Below, piece by piece: positions 54,335-64,000 of a DNA stretch of 64,000 nt. Source of the stretch: Scatophagus argus (taxonomy: Eukaryota > Chordata > Actinopteri > Scatophagidae); contig NC_058510.1 in the NCBI RefSeq assembly GCF_020382885.2, forward strand, positions 1,908,001 to 1,972,000, read 5' to 3'. The notes below the pieces were generated by a model. That model was given only the letters and a program-made list of their open reading frames with translations, did no database searches and was not told the DNA's origin. The position numbers and the translations under genes were made by a program. Numbering within the stretch: position 1 is the stretch's first letter; each line of letters opens with the position of its first letter.

Positions 54335-55646
54335 CTACTGCGCATGTTCATCGACACCTGTGGTGGTAAAAAGTCCCTCCCCTGGCAGCCCGGGGCAGCT
54401 CCAGCCCGGTCTGAGTCTGTACCAGCCCTGATAGAGTCCTCTCCATCCCAGGTAGCCCAGAGCGCCTCCCAGCTGCTGGGAGGGAAACTTTGGAAAGTAT
54501 GCAAGCAAACACAACAGCAGGAACATCCAAAGAGCGAGCAGAAGCACGCAGAGGAGGAAGATGAACCTCAAGGGCCCGCCAGGCGACCTCTGCGGAGGCT
54601 TCGAGCCGTGAGCCAGGTGAGGGCCAAAGACAGACATTTCCTCCACCAGCAGCAGGCAACACAAGCAGAGGATGAGGACCTCCTGGGACGCTTCGTAACC
54701 TCTCCACACCATGTTGGCTTTGAGGCAGGAGGCTTTGGTCTGGTCTTCGTGCAGGAGCAGCAGCGACTGCACTGAGGAGGCAGCACCTTGGAGATCCTGG
54801 GCCGGGGTCACAGGTTCATAACAAGTCCCCGCTGCGTTCTCCAGCAGGGTCAGGAGGCGCTGACAGCCCCACCAGAGCAACCCCATGACCCCGACCCGAG
54901 AAAGGTGGCGGAGGGAGAGAGGGAGGGAGTGACGAGCTGAGATGGAGAGGAGAAGGACGAAGGACCCTGAGAAGGTGCATGTCCAACCCCAAGTGGACCT
55001 CAGGAACTTCCTGTGAGGGAGAGTTGAAGCAGCGATCAGTGACCATGAGTGTGAGCGCTGCCATAAGACTGACGTGCTGATCCACGTATGAGGCTGAATT
55101 ATAAACTCAGTTTTGGGCTTCACATCACGAGTCCAAAAAGGTCACTAAAGAAGCTCAGTGTGGGCGCTGAGCAAAACCTCATACGTGTATTAACTCACTC
55201 AAGCTTTGAAATGTATTCATTAATCTACACGGTCCCTTCTTAAACTCAACTAAAATGTGCAGTTGGATGAGTATCAATACAACACACAGCTTTAAATGTG
55301 CCTTACAAGGCATAAAATAAGTTGGCTTAACTTGGCAGTAGAGCATCCAGCAAAAAAAAAGCAAAACAGTTTACCTGTACAGGTAGTGGTTGCTGTTGGC
55401 AAAGATGCTGTACTTTGACACCCAGAAGCTGAGCAGAGGACCAAACAGAACCAAACCAGACAGGATTAGGTGGAAGTGTCTTCTGACCAGGCTGCTTCCA
55501 AAAACTCTGGCCAGTAAGTCTGTCACAAACACCAGAGCTGCGTTCAGGAGCCTGAGGATGAATTTTCCTGGCAGTATCAGCTCCGCAGCCACCTTCTGAA
55601 ACTTCAACAAGTTGATCTCAGACGAGTTTTCAGTCCTCTCGTCCAT
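54335..55646 (-). CDS. fitm1: Fat storage-inducing transmembrane protein 1
   Basis: ER multi-pass membrane protein of the FIT family, which partitions triglyceride into lipid droplets in muscle. Two exons (55646-55375 and 55010-54335) give 315 aa; human FITM1 is about 292. Exon 1 has two hydrophobic segments and the family-like FGPLLSFWV; exon 2 opens with STWGWTCTFSGSFVLL and continues with CCLLLVEE, FIFLLCVLLLALW and a Gly/Pro-rich end. About five to six membrane segments are visible. Relative to recalled human FITM1, both histidines thought to form the lipid-phosphatase-like site are missing: SSH becomes SQE after WRGY, and YFHQYTH becomes YFPKFPS. The gene is tail-to-tail with psme1 and upstream of it is dcaf11 on the same strand, a grouping also found in human. 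Confidence 0.9.
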
Positions 55647-55799
55647 GTCGTCTTCTCGATGAGACCTTCTGCGGTTTTAGATTTGGCAGTGATTTCCTCT
55701 TGTCTCTGCGTCTCCCTCACTTTGTGTTGTCTTTGAGCAGTTGTGCTCTGACAGCCCTTCTGCTTTATCTCCGTCAGGCGTGCAGGAGAGCACATGGTG

Positions 55800-55824
55800 T
55801 ATAAAAATACAACCCCTCCGCCCC
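55800..55824 (-). promoter_or_regulatory. Candidate fitm1 promoter elements
   Basis: TATAAAAATAC (55800-55810), an AT-rich TATA or MEF2-like block, and CCGCCCC (about 55818-55824), a GC box, lie about 155-180 bases upstream of the fitm1 start codon. MEF2 use would suit a muscle gene, but the match is imperfect. Confidence 0.35.
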
Positions 55825-55829
55825 CTTTG

Positions 55830-56423
55830 CCCTCCAAAGCCCTCCCCCCTCTGCCACACACAGTCAGGCCGTGGACACACAAATGGCTGCTGACCCCATT
55901 ATTCCCAAAACAATCATCCAAAGCATTCTGAATTCGATCTCAGTCGACAACAGCTGATCACACGAAAACTCACACACAAACCCTAAATTGTGCACGATGG
56001 CTTAAAACTTAACTGAATATCAGTCAGATTTAGCTGCAGTGAGGCAACATTTTCCAGTTACACTCGGCATCAAAAATCTGCTCCTGCAGAAAGACTCGCT
56101 CTGACATGAAACGGATCATCTGGCTCCCTCTTTGGTTCTCCTTCAGCCTCTCCATTCTTAGAATCAGCTGCTGGAGCCAAAACTAATTTGAGTTATAAAC
56201 TGTTGCCAGCCTGCACTTGGCGCCCTGAGCAGCTGCGTTTCTCACAGCACTTTCGGAGGTTTTCATTCCCAGGCCCACTCCTCAGGCCAGAGCCTCTTAA
56301 ACCTCCTCCCCTCCCGGAGCCAAGCCGAGTAAATTTAGTCTTTCCATGGGATTTATGCGCAATAAAACAGAGTAGAAGTCTTTTCACAAGCAAGGACATC
56401 CCGTCCCGCTGCTAATATAGACT

Positions 56424-56468
<45 letters not shown>

Positions 56469-57653
56469 AGAATACTGTGGGAGTCCACAAGTGAAAGGCT
56501 GCTGTTCTTCTGTCTTCTGCGACCAGAGCTGGAACGAGTACTCACATCTTACACTGAAGTACTAATACCACAGTATGTAAAAGTCCTGCATTTAAATGTT
56601 CAAAAAAGAACAAAAGCATTAGCATCAGATTATAATAAACATAAAGTTCCAAAAGTGCTCATTGGATTTTATTTTCTGATGAATTCATGTGTTGAAGCTG
56701 GTAAAGGTGGTTTCACTTCTTCATCCAGTTTATCCACTTGGCAGCTTGGGAATTTCACCTCCGAGATCAACACTAGTTTTATCTTAATCTATAACATTAC
56801 ATCACAACTGAACGGATGATTAGATTTTGTATTAATGAAGTAAATCATTAGATGTAGTGGAGTAAAAAGTACAGTATTTTCCTCTGCTGAAATGCGGTGG
56901 AGAAGAAGAATTAAGTCGCACAAAAGCAGAGGTACTTCAGAACTGTATTTAAGTACAACACTCGAGTAAATGTACTTAGTTTCCACGACTGCCTGTGCAT
57001 AACGTGACAGGAGAGCAGCCTTAACTTAACCTGCTGTGTTTTTATTCACCTAACAGAAATCAGGGCTGCGTTTCTGACTTCTGATGTACTTCAGACAGAA
57101 GCTCAGATGATAAATTATCACCACCACCACCACTGTGTGTTACACCAGAAATGTTATCATTATCACCACCTTGTGTGGCTATAAGAATGTAATCTGTATT
57201 AAACTGTGAGTGTAAATGAGACCAGGCCTGCCAAAGAGTCTAATTTTAGACCACTTAGTGCACTGCTGTCACCTTCCAGTGACCTTCCTGTAGCAGCTAA
57301 TGGTGCTGCTGGTAAATGCACCCTACTGGTGTGGTGGTGTACTGATACTGACAACAACCCTGATTGATATAATAATATGGTGTAAAAAATGCAGCAGATG
57401 TTGGGGTGGTGGATTGTTGGCTTTTCAGCTTCAGCTGTTTCACTCGTATTCTGAGTGTAATTTACTTTCCAAAAAAGAGACGAACAAACAAAGTTAAAGA
57501 TGAATTTGACTGGCAGCAGTATTTTCAAAGGTTCCATAGTTGTCACAATGCTGTTAACGCCGTCCTCGTGTCAAAGTGATTCCCCTCAGTGACAGGACAT
57601 CAGCTGCAGTAGGCGCTCAGTAAAAAGCTCGCTGCGATACGTTTAAGGAGGTT
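55830..57653. other. Intergenic region between fitm1 and dcaf11
   Basis: No gene seen. Contains a (CA)n microsatellite at 56425-56467 and anonymous AT-rich sequence. Confidence 0.45.
56425..56467. repeat. (CA)n microsatellite
   Basis: About 21 CA units. Confidence 0.9.
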
Positions 57654-57659
57654 TTTATT
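57654..57659 (-). terminator. Possible poly(A) signal of dcaf11
   Basis: TTTATT on the plus strand is AATAAA on the dcaf11 strand, about 930 bases after its stop codon. Other signals could be used. Confidence 0.35.
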
Positions 57660-58122
57660 GTTCCTGTAAAATGTTCTGAGAGTGAAATCCGGGCTTTGAT
57701 ATAAACACCTGAAAATTGCATATACAGATCAGTGTGTAAAGTTTTGAGCCACGCACACGTCTCAACATGTTATCACTCACACTTAAACCTCAACAATCAA
57801 CAGATCACAAGTTTACATTGGCCAACAAAATTACTTTTCACCTACAGTGGACTTAAGTGCTGATTCAGGATCAATAATAAATCAGTGTTTGTAATTACGA
57901 GGACTGCCTTTGGACGTGAGGCTTCATCGACAGTAAAACTAACAGCAGGTTTGGGCGTCCTGGTCGACTTACGTTGGAAATAACCGACCAAAACGGGAGC
58001 CAATCAGAGGTGCTGGAAAGTCACATGTTGTCCAGCTAACTGGCAATTCACATGCAAATCACCCTCATGTTGTTCATAAGAGCAAAGCCACAATGGAGTC
58101 CAAGTCAGCACTACATTCCCTG

Positions 58123-58123
<1 letters not shown>

Positions 58124-58166
<43 letters not shown>

Positions 58167-58168
58167 CC
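58124..58168. repeat. (CA)n microsatellite in dcaf11 3' region
   Basis: About 22 CA units with one CG interruption. Confidence 0.85.
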
Positions 58169-58592
58169 ATTAAAATCCTTTACATTTATACAGAATTAAC
58201 ATCCTCATCTTCTCCCTGTGATACCCAATTTTTCATGCAGCTAACTTACCATTACATTTCAATATCTCATTAAACTGAAGAGTTACAAGCCAAATTCAAA
58301 AGGTTTGGCCTTGGAGTTTGCGCAAAACAGTGAGGAAGAAACAAAAGAGAAACAGATGTGGACCGACCTAATGTGCACTCGTCAGCATACGGCTTTGAGA
58401 CTCCGGAACGAACACTTCACAACCAGGCGGAAACTCTAAGCACTGATATCCAGCATTAAAGTTTAAAAGATATTCAAGTTTCTCCCGGTCCTTCTGTCCT
58501 CCTCCGTCAGGGCCGGCCATGCCCCTTCTGTGGTGATGTCACTTCCTCTGACATCGTCTCTCCTGCTCTCTCGCCGTCTGCTCCACCTGGGC

Positions 58593-61500
58593 TCAGTCTC
58601 TCTCCCTGTCTCGCTCCTCGTCCAGAGGATGGGTCTGCCTGTGCTCCCACATCCGCACGGCTCCGTCCCACTGTGGACAGACAGAGGACGGCGCTCTGAA
58701 AGCGTTCTTCTAACGTTGGAACCAGCTGCACAGCTGATTGCCTGGCACTTTAACAGAACACCTCAAAGTCTCTGACTTCTACCAATTTTGTTACTGGAGG
58801 AAACAACGTCCAGTTTTCTTACTTTAGGCCGAGCTGATTAGTTCAAGCATCAGGGAAATTAGCAGTTCAGAATGTACTAAATCTGTTCTGGAGTAATAAA
58901 TCGAACGGCAGCGTGGGTACTGGAACGCAGCCACACACAGAGCAGTTTCCATTAACAGCACTCACCGAGCTGCTGACGATGTTGTCCTCGTACGGGTGCC
59001 AGCTGACGTCCCTCACACAGGCGTCATGGCCCGACAGTCTGGAGACCACGGCGCCCGTCAACACGTCATAAACTGGACACGTGCACAAAAGAATTCAACA
59101 TGTTTAGCTACCTGTGGAAACGCGACATGCGTGCACTGATTTTCTGTGTAAAATGGCGACTCGAGGGGTCGAACAGGACGCCGACCGCACGGGGCGCACG
59201 GCGACACTCACTGATGATTTTGCCTGTGGAGCAGCCTGAGTAGATGAACCTCTGGCCAGTGCTGAACTCTGGAGAGAAACGGCAGCGGATGAGGGTGTGC
59301 AGAACGCCGTGACCGCGGTAGGTCATCACCGAGGTGTCCCCCGTCAGCTTGTGTCTCTTCAGGGCTGAAAGGTCAACACGCGCAGTATTTCAGATCACCT
59401 CTTTACTAACACACAGAGAATTCATTTACATCCTAACGATCTGAAAGGTGGATTTTTTTTAATGTTCTATTTTTAGGATTTCCCCTCCCCCGCTCCCCTT
59501 GCTCCATCTCATTATCCGCTCTGCTCCTATCCTTCACCTCTCCTCTACTCCTTCCCTTCTTTTTAACTTGTAAAGGTAATCACTCACTTCTCTGTGCGTG
59601 GTTTTAATGCCGCCATATCCTCTCACCCTCACCACACAAACACACCCACGTTTCACCTCGCTGTCATTGGCCCTCTCGTCTTTTATAACATCATTTCATC
59701 TTCATCCCCTCCTCTTTTCATCCTCCATGTGACCTCTCCTGCTCTTGTCCTCCAACTCATTCACTAGCAGCGGGCTTCCTCACCTCTCTGGGGAACCTGC
59801 TGCCAGCGGTAATCCCAGTTTTGCTGGGTGACAGCCAGGCGGGAAGCTGCCAAGCCCTCTTTAGGGGAGAACTTCCTGACGTCCCAGAGCTTGATGGACT
59901 GGTCCTTCGAGTTGCTGATCAGATAGCGTGCATCACCCTGGCAAAGTCACGGCACAGGAGACAAGATTTGAGAAGGAAAATAAAATAAACCTTGGAGTGA
60001 GAGAATAAGCTGCACCAAAGGAGGTTCTGATCACGGCAGTTAATTCATCAACTTCCACCCAATCGTCAGTCAAATCCAAATAACCGCGAGGGTTTGGAGA
60101 ACTTTACGTTGACAGACTGACAGAACAGCAGCAGCACCTCCCCCCACCTTGCTGTGGATGAAGGTGATGCCGTCTCGGTGGCCGGCCAGCTGTCCGACAG
60201 GCTGCGGTCTGTCCTCCCGCAGCGTCCGTCTGTCCCACACTTTGCACAGCGCGTCGTCGCTGCCAGAGAAGAGCAGCTGGGACGAGCTGTCGGCGAACGC
60301 CACCGCATTCACGTCGTCCTCATGGGCGTCAATCTGACGAGCGGAAACGCAAAAGAAAGAGAGAGTGTTTCTGTGTGGAGGAAGTGCCAGCCGGAGCACG
60401 TGTGTGTGTGTGTGTGTGTAGAGACAGTGCAGTACAGGCTTGTGTTCGTGACTTTGTCGGAGTGAAAAACAAAGGATCGCTCAACGTTTCTAGAACTGAT
60501 CCTGCTTTATCTAAAAGCAGCCACATTCACTGTATAATCTCACAGACATCACGTCCCAAATGGAGCAGCACTTGTTTGGCACTATTTTCATCCACCAATT
60601 TGTTGCTCTAGAGAGTTTTTTACAGCAGCAGAATGGTGTATAACGGGATCGACTCAAAATAAACTACAGCTCTGAAGTCCACTGCAACAAAGGAACAAGT
60701 CAGCCAGTCTACCAGTGTGGTTCATTGGTGTGTGTCTCGAGATTTTTGGACAAAAGCTGAGACAAAGAATGAGGTATAAGGCTTTTGCTGCAGGCATTAG
60801 ATGCAGCTAGTGTCAGTTTATTATTAGCTTCAGTCTTTTCATGTTTTTTTAACTATAAGTGAAACATAAACCAAAGCCAGATTTATGCTGGGTAGGAGGA
60901 ACAAGGTCAGTGATAAAGCACAGACACACTGAGGCAGCGGTAATGGGACAGACAGAATGAAAAAGGGCGACAGACAGTGATGAAGCAGATGGTGGAGGCC
61001 AGCTACTGACTTCTACACAGAGGGGGTTCGGAGGAGGGAGGAGGAAGGTTTAACCCCCCCTGTCCCGCTGCAGGGCGGAGCTGGACTCTCTGCTGCAACA
61101 TTACAGACTAAATAGCGGCGTAAAACTTTGTGTGTGAGCCGGAACACTTTCGGGCTGCTAACGTCTGATTCACCTTGGACTCAGAAACAGGTACAGGCAA
61201 AGCACAAAAAGCAAATGCACTGAGACACACTAACCTTCAGCGTTCGTCTATTCTGCTCCAGATCAAAAACATAAAGGCAGCCATCGTTGGCCCTGAAAGG
61301 AGAGAGCAGAGACTGAACACCGTCAAGGTTTAAATGTGACTGAAGTGATTGTGCTTTATACTACATATGAGTGTCATGTTGTCAGAAAAAGAGCCGCTTG
61401 AATCTCAGTCATTCGCTGCCTTGAGAGATGAGAGCAAAACCACACTCACCCTCCCAGGATCTCGTTGCCATCTGTGGACGCAGCCAGTGAGAACACGCAG

Positions 61501-61935
61501 AACCTCCTCTCATCTGGACTACAAGGCACAACACACACACACACAGAAGCAGGTTGACTTGACAGCAGTGAAACCATCACTGAATCACAACTACACCGTC
61601 TACTATACGTCATACCACATCAACAAGCTTAATGAAGACACGCATCACCCCTGAAACAAAGCTACTGTTAGAGGAGTGCTTTAATGGTAGTGCTTTGTTG
61701 AAATAATGAGCTCTCCAATTAACACACACACGCACACAGTGAGAGGACGGATGTTGCGGTGACGAGTTTGACAGCATCATTCATCCAGGTGGTAATGAAG
61801 GGAGAGGAGAGCCGGCTGGTAGGGAATGATAGATTACCTGCTCCGTAATGCTATAAGTTACTATGAGGGAAACACTAACTTGAGGTCCAGGGCGGTGTGG
61901 TTTTCACTGTCTCCATCTATACTGCACAAATGAAC

Positions 61936-62018
<83 letters not shown>

Positions 62019-63801
62019 GTATATGAACTTAACAGCATTGTTTTGTTTTTTACAATTTTTCAAAAGCAGGGCTCAGACTACAGGAGTTCAGGGTCAGTTT
62101 ATCTTGGGTCTGGGGTCTGGGTCAGTACTGGTGACAGCAAAGGTTATCTTGTAATGTGTACAAGATCCAGTTTCAAACCTTCTGACCTGCTCGCAGACTC
62201 ACCACGGCCACCCAGTTTAAGCCGATCTGCTGGTAAACAAGACTTTCTGTAACTGTTCTGTTCTACAAATTTAAACTGACCGCGTTTCTCTGTCCCTGTG
62301 AGTCTGATGCAGATCAACATTTTGCGACCAAATAAAAGAGGAGACCAAGAAATACTCGGTGCTGTGGATCAAATAACTTCAGCATGATGCAGTTAGGCTA
62401 TAGAGACTGAAGTCCGACTTCGGCGTCTGCAGCATCAGTGAAACGGACAGTTCGAGCTTCATGGATTAGCATCGCTAACTGATCACTTCTCACAGGAGCC
62501 CTGGCCTTACTGTAGTCAGACCAGCTGGAGTAGAGCACATGACGTGCGTCTGGGGTGAAGCACACGTCCAGTACGCTCCAGCCCACGTCGCGAGCCTTCA
62601 CTGTTCGCTGAAGTTGAAAGCGCCCCCTGGTGGTGTCGTACAAGCGGATGTTCTGGTCTGCAGCGAACAACAGTAAATAAATGAATTAATTAAATGAAGA
62701 GAATAAATAAAGACGGAGCTGAAATCAAAAGATGAGGGAAAGGGAGGAGTATGTACGAGACCTGGTGTCTCTTGCCTGTATTGTTTTCTTAGAAAACATG
62801 AACTTAATTAAAAACAAGTCACATAATAAATCAGTAAAAAAAAAAAAAAAAGAAAGAAAGAAAGAAAAAGCAATGAAACTGAAAGGACATGACATGGTGC
62901 TACTAGACCGCAAACTTTAAAAGATTGTGCTTTTATTTTACACAAATCTGATGTATGATCGTCGACAAAAACTCTTCTGTGACCGACCACACTCTGCGTG
63001 TGATGAATTTCACCAATGTGAACGCAGTTTTCCACAAAATGCTGATGATCGGATCTGATTCAGTTCCTCTGGGTTCTCGAATTGGATCGCGGGTTATTTA
63101 CCTTGGCAGGCAGAAAGCAGCATGTTGCCATCCTCACTGTACACTCCACAGAAGGCCTTCTGCTGGTATTTATCCTTGTGGGACACATAGTTTGGCAGAA
63201 AACTGCGAAGGAAAAAGGGTCAGCATCATTTGACAGAAAACAACATGAGTCTGCTTAGAAAAATCACTTTATGTAGTAGATTCTCACAAAAAAAAAAAAC
63301 ATACAGCAGTTGCATGAAATACAACTGAATGTGCCACTTTTCTTATTCTCTCCGTGTGGTGCCTTCTGTTAACTTGTTGAGAAATAATGGAAAGGTGGTG
63401 GACTGAAGAAACACTTACTGTGTGCGGATACGACTGCACTCTCCATGGGAAAAACTGGAGCCTCGACATCTGCCTTGTTCCCTCTGAAAAGCAACGAGTT
63501 CACGTGAGAAGAACACATCAAACTGGTCATCAGTAATTGGCAATAAAACTGAGTGACACAAACCAACAACTAAAATAATCTGACAGATTTGAGACGAAAA
63601 TCATCATCAGCTTGGAAAGTGCATTACGTTCTGGTCCCTGATCCCACTTTATTGATTTTAGTTTGCGTCTCGGCGGTCTGACCTCTGTCAGCATGTGGGT
63701 GAAACTCTGTCGGCCTTTCAGGGCGGAGGAGGCAGTGGCCAGCAGGATCTGAGTTCGGATCTCACTCTGGTCCACTTCATGTGTGTCGGGTTGAGCGTCC
63801 A
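58593..63801 (-). CDS. dcaf11: DDB1- and CUL4-associated factor 11 (5' end off window)
   Basis: WD40 substrate receptor of CUL4-DDB1 ubiquitin ligases. Exons found (5' to 3'): 63801-63683, 63483-63419, 63202-63102, 62657-62511, 61934-61880, 61518-61450, 61292-61235, 60333-60148, 59937-59784, 59364-59212, 59072-58966, 58670-58593; phases agree throughout. The exons for the N-terminal region lie beyond the right edge. Landmarks: LSACQDQNIRLYD, KARDVGWSVLDV, YSSWSDY, GGANDGCLYVFD, HEDDVNAVAFADSSSQLLFS, CKVWDRR, SIKLWDVR, MTYRGHGVLHTLIRCRFSP, and the final blade WDGAVRMWEHRQ. WDRR and WDVR fit the WDxR motif that docks DCAFs on DDB1. The C-terminus ends soon after the last blade (DEERDRERD), shorter than the human tail. 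The acceptor of the exon at 61934 uses a (CT)n microsatellite as its pyrimidine tract. Confidence 0.94.
61939..62015. repeat. (GA)n microsatellite forming a dcaf11 polypyrimidine tract
   Basis: About 38 GA units on the plus strand, read as (CT)n on the gene strand, ending two bases before the AG acceptor at 61936-61935. Confidence 0.9.
62836..62870. repeat. Poly(A)/(GAAA)n tract in a dcaf11 intron
   Basis: A run of A followed by GAAA units. Confidence 0.85.
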
Positions 63802-64000
63802 CTACAAAGATAAGAACCAAAAGTCTTGGTTTTCATCACTGTCTGCCATCAAACTTAACATGTGCAGCTCATTCTCATTGCACAGCCTGCACATTTGTGA
63901 AAATGAAATGCTGGACTTTTCCATAACTAACATTTCATAAGATTTTGATAGCTGACTTTACAGGCGGGTTTTTCCTGAAATCAATGGAGGTTGTGAGTGG
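63802..64000. other. dcaf11 intron at the right edge
   Basis: No exon recognised between the last visible acceptor and the window end; presumably intron. Confidence 0.5.

Noticed and set aside
55604-55921. 105-codon frame upstream of fitm1
   Set aside because: Overlaps the fitm1 start and promoter in another frame, has no homology and no splice logic.

Overview
The window is vertebrate nuclear DNA from a ray-finned fish, most likely a spiny-rayed teleost. It has compact intron-exon genes with GT-AG introns, many CA/GA microsatellites, tRNA-derived SINEs, LINE and endogenous-retrovirus relics and a Tc1-like transposon. The gene content (cardiac-type myosin heavy chain, PCK2, PSME1, FITM1, DCAF11) matches, from memory, the human 14q11.2-q12 neighbourhood. 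All exon models below were read by eye from splice sites, reading phase and protein similarity.

Layout. 1-3573 (+): last large exon of an unrecognised Ser/Pro-rich protein, cut by the left edge. 6754-16190 (-): complete 37-coding-exon myosin heavy chain, 1936 aa, closest to myh6, with a TATA-type promoter and two non-coding 5' exons near 16.4-16.55 kb. 16.6-23 kb: gene-poor DNA with LINE relics, SINEs and debris of older immune-receptor genes. 23056-36882 (+): a tandem array of Siglec (CD22/CD33)-like immunoglobulin receptors: two genes with a lysine-bearing transmembrane segment and short tail, one truncated copy (transmembrane/tail exons only), and a last gene with almost the same ectodomain but a different transmembrane segment and an ITIM/ITSM tail. 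38264-45552 (-): mitochondrial PEP carboxykinase pck2, 635 aa. 47196-48835: Tc1-like transposon with an uninterrupted DD34E transposase and near-identical 211-bp inverted repeats. 50688-54053 (+): psme1 (PA28 alpha) with an ISRE-like site upstream. 54335-55646 (-): fitm1. 58593-63801 (-): dcaf11, running off the right edge.

The most interesting region is the receptor array. The inhibitory and putatively activating genes share leader, V-set and two C2-set exons that are almost identical, introns included, and then diverge abruptly 15 bases into intron 4, where transmembrane and tail exons are exchanged. Differences in the shared part concentrate in the V-set exon. This is the architecture of paired activating/inhibitory receptors, caught in a recent amplification inside an otherwise conserved housekeeping and muscle gene block.

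The other genes are independent units: sarcomere motor (myh6-like), muscle lipid storage (fitm1), mitochondrial PEP synthesis (pck2), proteasome activation for antigen processing (psme1) and a CUL4-DDB1 substrate receptor (dcaf11).
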